Positions 16,101-23,663 of a DNA stretch of 35,099 nt are shown here, one piece after another. Position numbers and translations under genes: made by a program. The stretch's first letter is position 1. The number at the start of each line of letters is the position of its first letter. The notes below the pieces were generated by a model that was not told the DNA's origin, did not search any database, and saw only the letters and a program-made list of their open reading frames with translations. Source of the stretch: Nitrosopumilaceae archaeon (GTDB taxonomy: Archaea > Thermoproteota > Nitrososphaeria > Nitrososphaerales > Nitrosopumilaceae); the NCBI GenBank assembly GCA_900620265.3, contig UYNY03000112.1:1-35099 (forward strand). The letters run 5' to 3'.

Positions 16101-16522
16101 CCGCCGAGGTCTTCATCGGGGTCGTCTACTACCAAAAGCTCCACCACATGGTCGCCGACAAGATCCACGCCAGGGCGCGCGGCCAGGTGCAGATGCTCAC
16201 AAAGCAGCCCACCGAGGGCAGGGCCCGCGGCGGCGGCCTCCGCTTCGGGGAGATGGAGCGCGACTGCCTCATCGCGTACGGGGCGTCCATGATACTAAAG
16301 GACAGGCTGCTTGACGAGTCGGACAAGTCCGACGTCTTCATCTGCGAGAGGTGCGGGCTTGTGGCCTACCACGACGTAAAGCAGAGAAAGTACGTCTGCA
16401 GGGTCTGCGGCGACAAGGCAAAGGTCTCGTCCGTGTCGGTCGCCTACGCGTTCAAGCTGCTCCTGCAGGAGATGCAGAGCCTCAACGTCGCGCCGAGGCT
16501 GCTCATCAAGGAGAGGGTCTGA
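13175..16522 (+). CDS. rpoB: RNA polymerase subunit B, unsplit
   Basis: The second-largest polymerase subunit, 1,115 residues. It is a single chain, whereas many euryarchaea split B into B'' and B'. Visible landmarks are DPGGYFIINGSERVIVGLEDL (~145-165), CPSETPEGSNCGLVKNLAL (~450), the YNIEDAIVLSRASVDRGLGR region (~727), GDKFASRHGQKGV (~871), HAFPSRMTVGMMMES, GEMERDCLIAYGAS, and a C-terminal zinc site CERCG...CRVCGDKA (~1056-1078). Its TGA overlaps the rpoA ATG by one base (TGATG). Confidence 0.97.
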   Translation: MADPSNKRWPVIQDILRREGIARQHLNSFDEFLKNGLQSIIHEVGQIDVENAEYPYKIQLGKIKLQEARLMELDGSITRITPAEARLRNVSYTAPLLMEATVIEDGHVLESRHVHIGDIPVMIKSDACRLRDLPDAKLVEKQEDPNDPGGYFIINGSERVIVGLEDLSYNKIIVDRETQGGNTVYKAKVYSSIVGYRAKLELIMKNDGLIVARIPGSPVDIPVVTLMRALGIESDKDIAGVVSLVDGIQNELEASFEKAGDVPTSKDAIVYISKRIAPGMLEEFQIKRAETLLDWGLLPHLGKHPENRREKAQFLGEAACKLLELKLGWIVPDDKDHYGNKVIKFAGQMLADLFRTAFRNLVRDMKYQLERSGQKRGINAVAAAIRPGIITDKLNNAIATGNWGRGKVGVTQLLDRTNYLSTISHLRRIQSPLSRTQPNFEARDLHATHFGRICPSETPEGSNCGLVKNLALSGIISVNVPSEEIVAKIHDLGTSCLFDAGDELKRDGTRVFVDGRLIGYHRDGRELAESLRSLRRSSKIHAHVGVSFHDPRTEGATKRLYINCNAGRVLRPLIIVRDGKPLLTADLLDKLSTKQFSWMDLLRMGVLEMIDANEEENCYITIDEPGSKKYTHLEVFPPAILGAGASIIPYPEHNQSPRNTYESAMAKQSLGFSTPMMNTSTYVRQHFMLYPQTPIVNTKAMNLLGLEDRPAGQNCVVAVIPFDGYNIEDAIVLSRASVDRGLGRTFFYRIYDAEAKQYPGGMRDSFEIPSPDDNVRGYKGERAYRLLEEDGVVASESDIEGGDILIGKTSPPRFTEEYREFEAAGPARRDTSIGVRPSESGVVDTVVMTQSNEGGKMYKIRARDMRVPEIGDKFASRHGQKGVLGMLANAEDLPYTAEGMSPDVLINPHAFPSRMTVGMMMESICGKAAALRGRRFDGSAFVGEKMDEVRAVMDAHGFEYSGKEIMYDGRTGRAFPAEVFIGVVYYQKLHHMVADKIHARARGQVQMLTKQPTEGRARGGGLRFGEMERDCLIAYGASMILKDRLLDESDKSDVFICERCGLVAYHDVKQRKYVCRVCGDKAKVSSVSVAYAFKLLLQEMQSLNVAPRLLIKERV

Positions 16523-19500
16523 TGTCGCTGCAGACGGTAAAGTCGATAGACGGGATCCGGTTCTCGGTCTGGTCCCCCACAGAGATACGAAAGTACTCCG
16601 TCGCCGAGATAACGGCCCCCGAGACGTACGACGAGGACGGCATGTCCGTCCAGGGCGGCCTGATGGACGGCCGGCTCGGGACGCTCGAGCCCGGTCAAAA
16701 GTGCCTCACGTGCGGCAACACGGCGGCCCGCTGCCCGGGCCACTTTGGGCACATCGAGCTCGCGGAGCCCGTCCTGCACATCGCCTTCATCGACAACATA
16801 CACAAGCTGCTCCTCTCGACGTGCCGCTCGTGCGCCCGGCTCAAGGTGCCGCAGGACCAACTCGACGCGTTCCAGCGCGTGCGCGAAAAGGAGGCCGCCT
16901 ATACCGTCATATCGCAGAAGAGGATCCCCGAGCAGATAATCGACAAGGCAAAGAAGGCAAAGGACTGCCCCCACTGCGGCAAGCCCCAGTACGAGATGAT
17001 ATTCACAAAGCCGACCATATTCGTCGAAAAGACAGAGGCCGGCGAGCACCGCCTCCTCCCCATCACCATCCGGGACAGGTTCTCCCGGATACCCGACGAC
17101 GACCTCCGCCTGCTCAACTACGACCCGGTGACCGCGCGCCCAGAGTGGTTCGTCATGCAGGCGCTCCCCGTCCCGCCCGTGACGGTCCGCCCCTCGATAA
17201 TACTCGAGACGGGCATCAGGTCCGAGGACGACCTTACACACAAGATGGTAGACATCATCCGCGTCAACCAGCGCCTAAAGGAGAGCAAGGAGGCCGGCAC
17301 CCCGCCCCTGATCGTGCAGGACCTGGTGGACCTGCTCCAGTACCATACGACCACCTACTTTGACAACGAGGTGTCCGGGATCCCGCAGGCGCACCACCGC
17401 TCGGGCCGCCCCCTAAAGACGCTCACGCAGCGCCTAAAGGGCAAGGAGGGCCGGTTCCGCGGCTCGCTGTCGGGCAAGCGCGTGGACTTTTCGAGCAGGA
17501 CGGTCATATCGCCGGACCCCAACCTTGACCTCTCGGAGGTCGGCGTGCCCGTCTCCGTCGCCACAAAGCTCACCATCCCCGAGATCGTCACGGAGTGGAA
17601 CATCGAGCGCATGAGAAAGCTGGTCATAAACGGCCCCGAGACGTTCCCCGGCGTCAACTATATCGTGAGGCCCGACGGCGTCAAGATCCGGCTCGACTAC
17701 GTCGAGGACCGCTCGACGATGGCAGAGACGATCGAGATCGGCTACCTGGTGGAGAGGCACCTCTCGGACGGCGACATCGTGATGTTCAACAGGCAGCCCT
17801 CGCTGCACCAGATGTCCATAATGGCCCACTATGTCAAGGTGCTCCCCGGCAAGACGTTCCGCCTGCACCCGTCGGTCTGCCCCCCGTACAACGCGGACTT
17901 TGACGGGGACGAGATGAACCTGCACGTGCCGCAGAGCGAGGAGGCGAGGGCCGAGGCGATACTCCTGATGCGGGTCCAGGACCAGCTGATATCGCCGCGG
18001 TACGGCGGCCCGATAATCGGGGCGCTGCGCGACTTTGTCACCGGCGCCTACCTGCTCACAAAGGACGACACGCTGCTCACCGTCCAGGAGTTCTCCAACC
18101 TGGCCATGCTCGGCGGCTACGAGGGCGACCTCCCAAAGCCCGGCGCAAAGGGGCCCGACGGCCCCGCCTATACCGGCAAGCAGCTCTTCTCGCTCTTCCT
18201 CCCCAAGGACTTTAACTACGTGCTGACCTCAAAGTGGGCAAAGGGGACGGGCGGCGCGCAAAAGGACGTCGTGATAAAGAACGGCGAGCTGATAAGCGGC
18301 GTCATCGACAAGACCTCGATAGGCGCAGAGGAGCCGGAGAGCGTCCTGCACCGCATCGCAAAGGACTATGGCAACGCCGTCGGCAAGAGGTTCCTCAACT
18401 CGATACTGATCATGGTAAAGCAGTTCATCACCCACTACGGGTTCAGCTACGGGTTCGGGGACCTCGAGGTCCCAGAGAAGGACCGCAGGCAGATACTCGA
18501 CGATATCGAGGAGACGTACGGGACCGTCTCCGACCTCATACGGCAGTACGAGGACGGCTCGCTAAAGCTGACCCGCGGAATGCGCCCCCAGGAGGCGCTC
18601 GAGGCGTACATCGTCAACGAGCTCGGCAAGGCCCGCGACCGGGCCGGCTCTACTGCCAACGACTCGCTTGACGACTCGAACGCCGGCAAGATAATGGCGA
18701 CCACCGGGGCCCGCGGCTCGTCGCTCAACGTGGGCCAGATGGCCGGCGCCCTCGGGCAGCAGTCCCGCAGGGGGAACAGGCTGCACGAGGGGTACAGCAA
18801 CAGGGCCCTCACCCACTACCAGGAGCACGACAACAACCCCGACGCGCACGGGTTCGTAAAGTCCAACTACCGCGAGGGGCTCTCGGCGCTGGAGTTCTTC
18901 TTCCACGCGATGGGCGGCCGCGAGGGGCTCGTCGACACCGCCGTCCGCACCCAGCAGAGCGGGTACATGCAGCGGAGGCTCATCAACGCGCTAGAGCACA
19001 TCCGGCTCGAGTACGACGGGACGGTCAGGGACCCGCACGGCCACATCGTCCAGTTCCTGTACGGCGAGGACGGCATCGACGTCGCAAAGAGCGACCACGG
19101 CGAGGCGTTCAACGTGGACCGCCAGGTAGAGTCGCAGAAGATAGTCGACTCTGGCGCAAAGGCGACGAGGGAGGAGGTCGACGCGCTGGCCAAAAAGTAC
19201 ACGAAGACATTCAACCCGAGGCTGACCGAGATGGTGACGGCGGCCCTGCGCGGCTCCGGGCTCAGCAGGGCCGGCGTCGAGTCCGTCTGCAAAAAGGGGC
19301 TCATGCTCTACAACAAGGCAAAGGTCGAGCCGGGGCAGGCGGTCGGCATCATCACAGCCCAGTCGATAGGCGAGCCGGGCACCCAGATGACGCTCCGCAC
19401 GTTCCACTTTGCCGGCATAAAGGAGCGCAACGTCACGCTGGGGCTCCCGAGGCTCATCGAGCTGGTCGACGCCAGGAAAAAGCCCGTCACCCCGACGATG

Positions 19501-20313
19501 GACATCTACCTTGACGAGGCCTCGCGCTCCTCGCGCGAGCGCGCCATCGAGGTGGCAAGGAACGTGCTGCAGACGCGCGTGAGCGACCTCATAGACAGCG
19601 CCGACACCGACTATTCGACCTGGATACGCCTTGCGCTGAGCCCCGAGAGGCTGCGGGACCGCGGGTGCACGGAGGCCGACGTCGAGGCGGCGCTCTCGTC
19701 GAACAAAAAGTTCAAGATGGAGGTGACAGGCACGCTCTTCAACCTGGCTCTGGTCGAGGAGGGGGACACGGCGTCGGTGATAGGAATCCGCAACAAGGTG
19801 CTCAACGCGACGGTCAAGGGGGTGCCGGACATCGAGCGCGTCACGCTGGTCCAAAAGGACGACGAGTGGGTCATCCAGACGACCGGCTCGAACGTGGCAA
19901 GGCTGCTCGAGGTGGGCGGCATCGACAGGAAGAAGGTGCACACCAACAACGTCTTTGAGATAGCCGGGACGCTGGGGATCGAGGCGGCGCGCAACGCCCT
20001 CATAAGCGAGCTGAACCACACGCTCGAGGACCAGGGGCTCGAGGTTGACAACCGGTACATCATGCTGGTCGCCGACCTGATGTGCTCGCGCGGGTACATG
20101 CAGCAGATAGGCAGGCACGGCATCGCCGGCACCAAGGACAGCGTGCTTGCAAGGTCGGCCTTTGAGATAACGGTGCCGACGATCGCCCACGCGGCCCTCG
20201 GGGGCGAGGTCGAGCGCCTAAAGGGCATAACGGAGAACGTCATCGTGGGCAGCAACATACCCATCGGCAGCGGGACGGTCGACCTGTACATGCAGGTGTC
20301 CAAGAAAAAGTGA
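16522..20313 (+). CDS. rpoA: RNA polymerase subunit A, A' and A'' in one chain
   Basis: The largest polymerase subunit, 1,263 residues. Residues ~61-77 hold the clamp zinc site (CLTCGNTAARCPGHFGH), followed by CRSC and a second CPHC site. The catalytic magnesium loop NADFDGDEMN is at ~457-466 (Asp 459, 461, 463). The trigger-loop region ITAQSIGEPGTQMTLRTFHF begins near 944, which in most archaea belongs to a separate A'' gene. The uninterrupted A'-A'' fusion is a recognised thaumarchaeal trait. The ATG overlaps the rpoB stop; a longer in-frame extension into rpoB is rejected because the chain starts as in the family (VKSIDGIRFSVWSPTEIRKYSV). Confidence 0.97.
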   Translation: MSLQTVKSIDGIRFSVWSPTEIRKYSVAEITAPETYDEDGMSVQGGLMDGRLGTLEPGQKCLTCGNTAARCPGHFGHIELAEPVLHIAFIDNIHKLLLSTCRSCARLKVPQDQLDAFQRVREKEAAYTVISQKRIPEQIIDKAKKAKDCPHCGKPQYEMIFTKPTIFVEKTEAGEHRLLPITIRDRFSRIPDDDLRLLNYDPVTARPEWFVMQALPVPPVTVRPSIILETGIRSEDDLTHKMVDIIRVNQRLKESKEAGTPPLIVQDLVDLLQYHTTTYFDNEVSGIPQAHHRSGRPLKTLTQRLKGKEGRFRGSLSGKRVDFSSRTVISPDPNLDLSEVGVPVSVATKLTIPEIVTEWNIERMRKLVINGPETFPGVNYIVRPDGVKIRLDYVEDRSTMAETIEIGYLVERHLSDGDIVMFNRQPSLHQMSIMAHYVKVLPGKTFRLHPSVCPPYNADFDGDEMNLHVPQSEEARAEAILLMRVQDQLISPRYGGPIIGALRDFVTGAYLLTKDDTLLTVQEFSNLAMLGGYEGDLPKPGAKGPDGPAYTGKQLFSLFLPKDFNYVLTSKWAKGTGGAQKDVVIKNGELISGVIDKTSIGAEEPESVLHRIAKDYGNAVGKRFLNSILIMVKQFITHYGFSYGFGDLEVPEKDRRQILDDIEETYGTVSDLIRQYEDGSLKLTRGMRPQEALEAYIVNELGKARDRAGSTANDSLDDSNAGKIMATTGARGSSLNVGQMAGALGQQSRRGNRLHEGYSNRALTHYQEHDNNPDAHGFVKSNYREGLSALEFFFHAMGGREGLVDTAVRTQQSGYMQRRLINALEHIRLEYDGTVRDPHGHIVQFLYGEDGIDVAKSDHGEAFNVDRQVESQKIVDSGAKATREEVDALAKKYTKTFNPRLTEMVTAALRGSGLSRAGVESVCKKGLMLYNKAKVEPGQAVGIITAQSIGEPGTQMTLRTFHFAGIKERNVTLGLPRLIELVDARKKPVTPTMDIYLDEASRSSRERAIEVARNVLQTRVSDLIDSADTDYSTWIRLALSPERLRDRGCTEADVEAALSSNKKFKMEVTGTLFNLALVEEGDTASVIGIRNKVLNATVKGVPDIERVTLVQKDDEWVIQTTGSNVARLLEVGGIDRKKVHTNNVFEIAGTLGIEAARNALISELNHTLEDQGLEVDNRYIMLVADLMCSRGYMQQIGRHGIAGTKDSVLARSAFEITVPTIAHAALGGEVERLKGITENVIVGSNIPIGSGTVDLYMQVSKKK

Positions 20314-20317
20314 TAGG

Positions 20318-20527
20318 ATGGGCGGCATACCTTCCATGATGGACTCGTGCCGCGGGAGGAGGATCCTCCTGCGGATGAGGGACGGGGGGACGATCCGCGG
20401 CACGCTGGCAGACTATGACATACTGATGAACATCTCGCTGCTGGCAGCCGAGGAGGGCGGCCGGGACCTCGGGGACGTGCTGATACGGGGCGACAACATC
20501 GTGGCCGTCGCGCCCGACGGGCAGTGA
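20318..20527 (+). CDS. Sm-like (LSm) RNA-binding protein
   Basis: A 69-residue Sm-fold protein. The Sm1 motif is ILLRMRDGGTIRGTLADYDI with MNISL after it, and the Sm2 motif is DVLIRGDNIVAVAP. Such proteins form hexa- or heptameric rings that bind U-rich RNA. The ATG lies four bases after the rpoA stop, and its own TGA overlaps the next gene's GTG (GTGA), so it is embedded in the rpo operon. An LSm gene directly behind rpoA is not the usual archaeal order (rpl30e normally follows). Confidence 0.9.
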   Translation: MGGIPSMMDSCRGRRILLRMRDGGTIRGTLADYDILMNISLLAAEEGGRDLGDVLIRGDNIVAVAPDGQ

Positions 20528-21642
20528 CGCACGGGGCCGCGGCGCTCGCCGCGCTCGCCGCCCTTGCACTCGCGGCCGCCGGCCAGGGCGCGCAGCAGGA
20601 CGCGCTGGCGCAGCCCGTCTCGCTCGGCGGGCCGTACACGTGGACGGACCTCGTGGTGATAACCATAAGGGCGCCCGACTGGAACACGAGCCCGCACTCG
20701 ATAGACTCGATAGGCGGGTCCGAGGACCGCGCCGTGCGCGTCAGCACCGGCAAGGGATCCATCGGGCCGTACAGGCTCGCCGAGACGGGGCCGGACACCG
20801 GCGTCTTCAGGGGCGAGGTGCGGCTGACCGGCTTTGCGTTTGATGCAGACGGGGACGGCCGGCCCGACACGGCCCCGCGCACCGGCGGGTCCGGCCCGTC
20901 GGGCGGGCTGCTCGAGGCGGGGCACGATGACGCCGTCACCGTCTCGTTCGAGTACTCGGAGGGGACTGTCTTCCTCGAGTCTGCCCCGGTATCGTGGTCG
21001 GAGGGATCCATATCTGCGCGCATCGAGGCCGGGCACGTCCTGGTCGACGTGTGGGATCCGGACATGGACCTTGACCCGCGCGCGGCCGACACCGTCATGG
21101 TGCGCGTCACGTCCGGATCGGACCTTGCGGGGGTGTCGGCGCGCGCGACCGAGACGTCCGAGTCCTCCGGCGCCTTTGTTGCAAGCGTGCCGCTTGATGA
21201 CCGGCTCGCGGGGGAGATCGAGGCATCGTACGCGGACAGGACGCTGCCTGCCCCGGCGCAGCTCGGATCGCGCCTTGACCTCGTGGCGCGCGCGGTCCGG
21301 CCCCACGTGATGCCGCTCGAGCTCTCCGCGCCGCTCGTCTCCCAGGAGCGGGGCGGGGTGCCGCACCCCGGCGAGCAGGCCTGGATATCGGGGATCGTGG
21401 GCAACCCCGGCCCCGCCGAGCAGCGGTTCGCGTACGTGGCGCAGGTGCGCGACGCGTCGGGGGCCGTGGTCCACATCGGGTGGGTCACCGCGTCGGTGCA
21501 GGCCGGCTCGTCGGTGACGGCGGCCGTGCCGTGGGTGCCGGGGGGCGCCGGCGACCACCTGGTCGAGACGTTCGTATGGGCGCACGACTTTGCGCTGGCG
21601 CTCTCAGAGCCGGCGTCGGCCCCGGCGCGGGTGGGGCGCTAG
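20524..21642 (+). CDS. Secreted surface protein, paralogue of the protein at 2411
   Basis: A 372-residue exported protein. It has a signal peptide rich in Ala/Leu (ALAALAALALAAAGQGAQQ), then the same opening as its paralogue (GGPYTWTDLVVITIRAPDWN versus RDPYTWIDRVLITVTAPSLN), the ETGPDTGVFRGEVRLTGFAF repeat, an acidic DPDMDLDPRAADT segment, and one C-terminal Ig-like repeat (ASGAVVHIGWVTASV...VPWVPGG). There is no membrane helix or PEFG signal at the end. The start overlaps the LSm stop, so it is translated from the polymerase transcript. A surface protein inside an rpo/ribosomal operon has no obvious functional link to its neighbours; it looks like an insertion of a duplicate. Confidence 0.85.
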   Translation: MTHGAAALAALAALALAAAGQGAQQDALAQPVSLGGPYTWTDLVVITIRAPDWNTSPHSIDSIGGSEDRAVRVSTGKGSIGPYRLAETGPDTGVFRGEVRLTGFAFDADGDGRPDTAPRTGGSGPSGGLLEAGHDDAVTVSFEYSEGTVFLESAPVSWSEGSISARIEAGHVLVDVWDPDMDLDPRAADTVMVRVTSGSDLAGVSARATETSESSGAFVASVPLDDRLAGEIEASYADRTLPAPAQLGSRLDLVARAVRPHVMPLELSAPLVSQERGGVPHPGEQAWISGIVGNPGPAEQRFAYVAQVRDASGAVVHIGWVTASVQAGSSVTAAVPWVPGGAGDHLVETFVWAHDFALALSEPASAPARVGR

Positions 21643-21672
21643 GCGCCGCGCCCCGGCGCGGGCATGCAATAG

Positions 21673-21679
21673 TTATAAA
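21673..21679 (+). promoter_or_regulatory. TATA box of rpl30e
   Basis: TTATAAA is centred 28 bp before the L30e ATG. The ribosomal half of the block therefore has its own leaderless promoter and need not depend on read-through from rpo. Confidence 0.65.
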
Positions 21680-21703
21680 GCCCCAGACCGGCGCACGCCG
21701 AGA

Positions 21704-22018
21704 ATGGGAAAGGTGCTGGAAAAGTCCCTAAAGGACGCGCGCAAGGAGGGGGCGCTGCTGCTGGGCTCGAGGCGCGTCCTCGGGTCCCTGCCGGGCTCGA
21801 AGCTGGTCGTGCTCTCAAGGTCGGCGGCGGGATCCGGGCTTAGGGAGGGCGCCATCAAGGCCGGCGTGCCGGTGGTCGAGTACGGCGGGACGTCGGTTGC
21901 CCTGGGAAAGGCGTGCGGCCTGCAGTTCCGCGCGTCGGCCGTGTCGCTTACGTCCATCAGCGACTCTGGCGTAAAGTCGGTCCTGAAAGAGGCGGGGGAC
22001 GGGGGCGCCCCCGCGTAG
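21704..22018 (+). CDS. rpl30e: Ribosomal protein L30e
   Basis: A 104-residue large-subunit protein of the L7Ae/L30e fold. It reads LKDARKEGALLLGSRRVL, then KLVVLSRSA, GVPVVEYGGTSVALGKACG and a C-terminal AVSLTSISDSGVKSVL, all in family order. L30e normally sits between rpoA'' and nusA in archaeal operons; here two extra genes separate it from rpoA. A short stretch with GGAG spanning its stop serves as ribosome-binding site for nusA. Confidence 0.92.
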   Translation: MGKVLEKSLKDARKEGALLLGSRRVLGSLPGSKLVVLSRSAAGSGLREGAIKAGVPVVEYGGTSVALGKACGLQFRASAVSLTSISDSGVKSVLKEAGDGGAPA

Positions 22019-22025
22019 GAGTTCC

Positions 22026-22487
22026 ATGTGCATGAAACAGTCCATAAAGATCACCTCTGATCAGATGCGGCTGCTTGCCCTCTTTGACAGGGTGACGCAC
22101 GCGTCCGCGCGCGACTGCATCGAGGACGAAAAGCAGGACCGGGTAACGTTCGTGGTGGAGCCGGGGATGATGGGGCGCGCCATCGGCAAGGGCGGCGCGA
22201 ACATAAAGTCGCTCGAGGCGGCCGTCGGCAGGTCGGTCGACCTCGTGGAGTTTGACGAGGATCCGGCAAGGTTCATCGCAAAGCTCTTCGGCCCAAAGCT
22301 CGTGCTTGATTCAAAGCTCGACAAGAGGCACGACGGGTCGGCGCAGGTGATACTGTACGTGGACCCGATGAAGAAGGGGCTCGTGGTCGGGCGCGAGGGG
22401 CGCAACGCCGAGCGCGCAAGGATGCTGGCGCGGCGCTACTTTGGCATCGACAAGATAACCATCTCGACGAGGGAGGGCGGCGCCTGA
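22026..22487 (+). CDS. nusA: Archaeal NusA-like protein with two KH domains
   Basis: A 153-residue short archaeal NusA, lacking the N-terminal polymerase-binding and S1 domains of the bacterial protein. Two KH cores are visible: VEPGMMGRAIGKGGANIKSLEAAVG (about residues 45-68) and VDPMKKGLVVGREGRNAERARMLA (about 117-140), each with a G-x-x-G loop (GKGG; GREG). It presumably acts in transcription termination or antitermination. Start choice lies between ATG 22026 and ATG 22032; the first has GGAG four bases away and the second about ten, so both are usable. The stop abuts the rps12 ATG. Confidence 0.93.
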   Translation: MCMKQSIKITSDQMRLLALFDRVTHASARDCIEDEKQDRVTFVVEPGMMGRAIGKGGANIKSLEAAVGRSVDLVEFDEDPARFIAKLFGPKLVLDSKLDKRHDGSAQVILYVDPMKKGLVVGREGRNAERARMLARRYFGIDKITISTREGGA

Positions 22488-22928
22488 ATGTCCGGCAAGT
22501 CGCCGCTGGGGCTGTTCGCCGGGCGCGTGCTCACCTCAAAGAAGAAGAGGCAGAGGTGGGCCATCTCCACCTACAAGCGGAGGGAGCTTGGCATCGACAA
22601 AAAGGCCGACCCGCTCGGCGGGTCGCCGCAGGCCAGGGGGATAGTGCTCGAGAAGGTGGGGATCGCCGCAAAGCAGCCGAACTCCGCCGTCCGCAAGTGC
22701 GTCCGCGTCCAGCTGATAAAGAACGGCAAGACGATAACTGCGTTCCTGCCGCGCGACGGCGCGATGAACTTTATCGACGAGCACGACGAGGTGCACGTGC
22801 AGGGGATGGGCGCCACCCAGGGGGGCGCCATGGGCGACATCCCGGGCGTGCGGTTCAAGGTCTTCAAGGTGAACGGGACCTCGCTGCACGAGCTTGTAAT
22901 CGGCAAGAAGGAGAAGCCGAGGAGGTAG
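22488..22928 (+). CDS. rps12: Ribosomal protein S12 (uS12)
   Basis: A 146-residue decoding-site protein of the small subunit. Diagnostic segments are the basic N-terminal [40 protein letters not shown] (the conserved loop near the A site), [20 protein letters not shown], and [20 protein letters not shown]. Length and order are typical of archaea. It is followed after five bases by rps7. Confidence 0.96.
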   Translation: MSGKSPLGLFAGRVLTSKKKRQRWAISTYKRRELGIDKKADPLGGSPQARGIVLEKVGIAAKQPNSAVRKCVRVQLIKNGKTITAFLPRDGAMNFIDEHDEVHVQGMGATQGGAMGDIPGVRFKVFKVNGTSLHELVIGKKEKPRR

Positions 22929-22933
22929 CGGGG

Positions 22934-23533
22934 ATGGCGCACACCAAGAACCTCCTCCTCTTCCGCAAGTGGGACATGACCAAGATAAAGGTCGTGGACC
23001 CGGGGCTCAAGACGGCCATATCGCTGCGGCGGCAGATACTGCCGTACACGTACGGGCGCTCGGCCCTCAAGAGGTTCAACAAGGCCGACGTCAACATCGT
23101 GGAGCGGCTCATCAACAAGACGATGCACTTTGGAAAGAGGTACGCAAAGAACACGGGCCGGATGGCCGGGAAAAAGGCGCGGGCGCTCGCGACCGTCGAG
23201 GCCGCGTTTGACATCATACACCTAAAGACGGGCCAGAACCCCGTCGAGCTGCTGGTCAGGGCGGTCGAGCACTCCGCCCCCAACGAGGACACGACCCGCA
23301 TCGTCTACGGCGGGACCGTCTACCACGTATCGGTCGACGTGGCCCCGATAAGGAGGGTGGACCTGGCGCTGCGGTTCATAGCAGACGCGGTAAAGGAGGC
23401 GTCGTTCTCCAACCCGTCGACCGTCGAGGAGAACCTGGCAGAGCAGCTGATGATGGCGGCCGCCGGCGACCCGACGGCCCCGTCCGTAAAGAAGAAGAAC
23501 GAGCTGGAGCGGATAGCGCAGGCGTCAAGATAG
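22934..23533 (+). CDS. rps7: Ribosomal protein S7 (uS7)
   Basis: A 199-residue small-subunit head protein. Recognisable regions are SLRRQILPYTYGRSALKRFN, KADVNIVERLINKTMHFGKR, the KTGQNPVELLVRAVEHSAPN segment, GGTVYHVSVDVAPIRRVDLA and the C-terminal SFSNPSTVEENLAEQLMMAA. The ATG follows the rps12 stop by five bases, with GGAGG ahead. Its TAG codon is shared with the 3' end of a tRNA gene on the opposite strand. In many archaea the EF-1A gene would follow here; it does not in this window. Confidence 0.96.
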   Translation: MAHTKNLLLFRKWDMTKIKVVDPGLKTAISLRRQILPYTYGRSALKRFNKADVNIVERLINKTMHFGKRYAKNTGRMAGKKARALATVEAAFDIIHLKTGQNPVELLVRAVEHSAPNEDTTRIVYGGTVYHVSVDVAPIRRVDLALRFIADAVKEASFSNPSTVEENLAEQLMMAAAGDPTAPSVKKKNELERIAQASR

Positions 23534-23565
23534 CCCGAGGCAGATTCGAACTGCCGCCTCCGCCT

Positions 23566-23580
23566 GTCCCCCGGGGATGT
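23566..23580 (-). other. tRNA-Gln canonical intron at 37/38
   Basis: 15 nt. The precursor folds as anticodon stem CCGCC/GGCGG, central 4-pair helix CUCU/GGGG (two C-G and two U-G pairs), 3-nt bulges GGA and ACA, and an 8-nt loop. Cutting after the second base of each bulge (GG^A, AC^A) leaves a 7-nt anticodon loop. Confidence 0.75.
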
Positions 23581-23596
23581 CCAGAGGGCGGAATCC

Positions 23597-23617
23597 TTGG
23601 CCCGGCGCACGCGCCGA
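23597..23617 (-). other. tRNA-Gln noncanonical intron in the D arm
   Basis: 21 nt, between tRNA positions 21 and 22. The precursor has a central 4-bp helix GGUC/GGCC flanked by 3-nt bulges AAU and AAG, capped by the intron stem CGGCG/CGCCG with loop CGUG. Cutting at AA^U and AA^G removes exactly the 21 nt that spoil the D arm. This is a complete bulge-helix-bulge motif for the tRNA splicing endonuclease. Confidence 0.8.
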
Positions 23618-23663
23618 TTGACCGCTAGACTATCGGGCTACGTCATCCGCCCCGCCGATCCCG

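Larger units (their letters stand above)
23531..23639 (-). tRNA. tRNA-Gln (anticodon CUG) with two introns
   Basis: 109 nt unspliced, 73 nt after removing 21-nt and 15-nt introns. Acceptor AGCCCGA/TCGGGCT (7 bp) with discriminator A; T arm GGCAG-TTCGAAT-CTGCC; anticodon stem CCGCC/GGCGG; spliced anticodon loop CTCTGGA with anticodon CTG at 23582-23584. The D arm pairs only if 21 nt are removed. The A1-U72 pair is a known recognition feature of archaeal tRNA-Gln for GatDE and supports Gln over Glu. A TATA box lies about 29 bp before the 5' end. The discriminator falls in the rps7 stop codon on the other strand. Confidence 0.88.

Noticed and set aside
23531-23639. Reading the tRNA as tRNA-Glu, or as a pseudogene with a broken D arm
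   Set aside because: The spliced anticodon is CUG, the A1-U72 pair fits archaeal tRNA-Gln, and the D-arm excess is exactly a bulge-helix-bulge intron.
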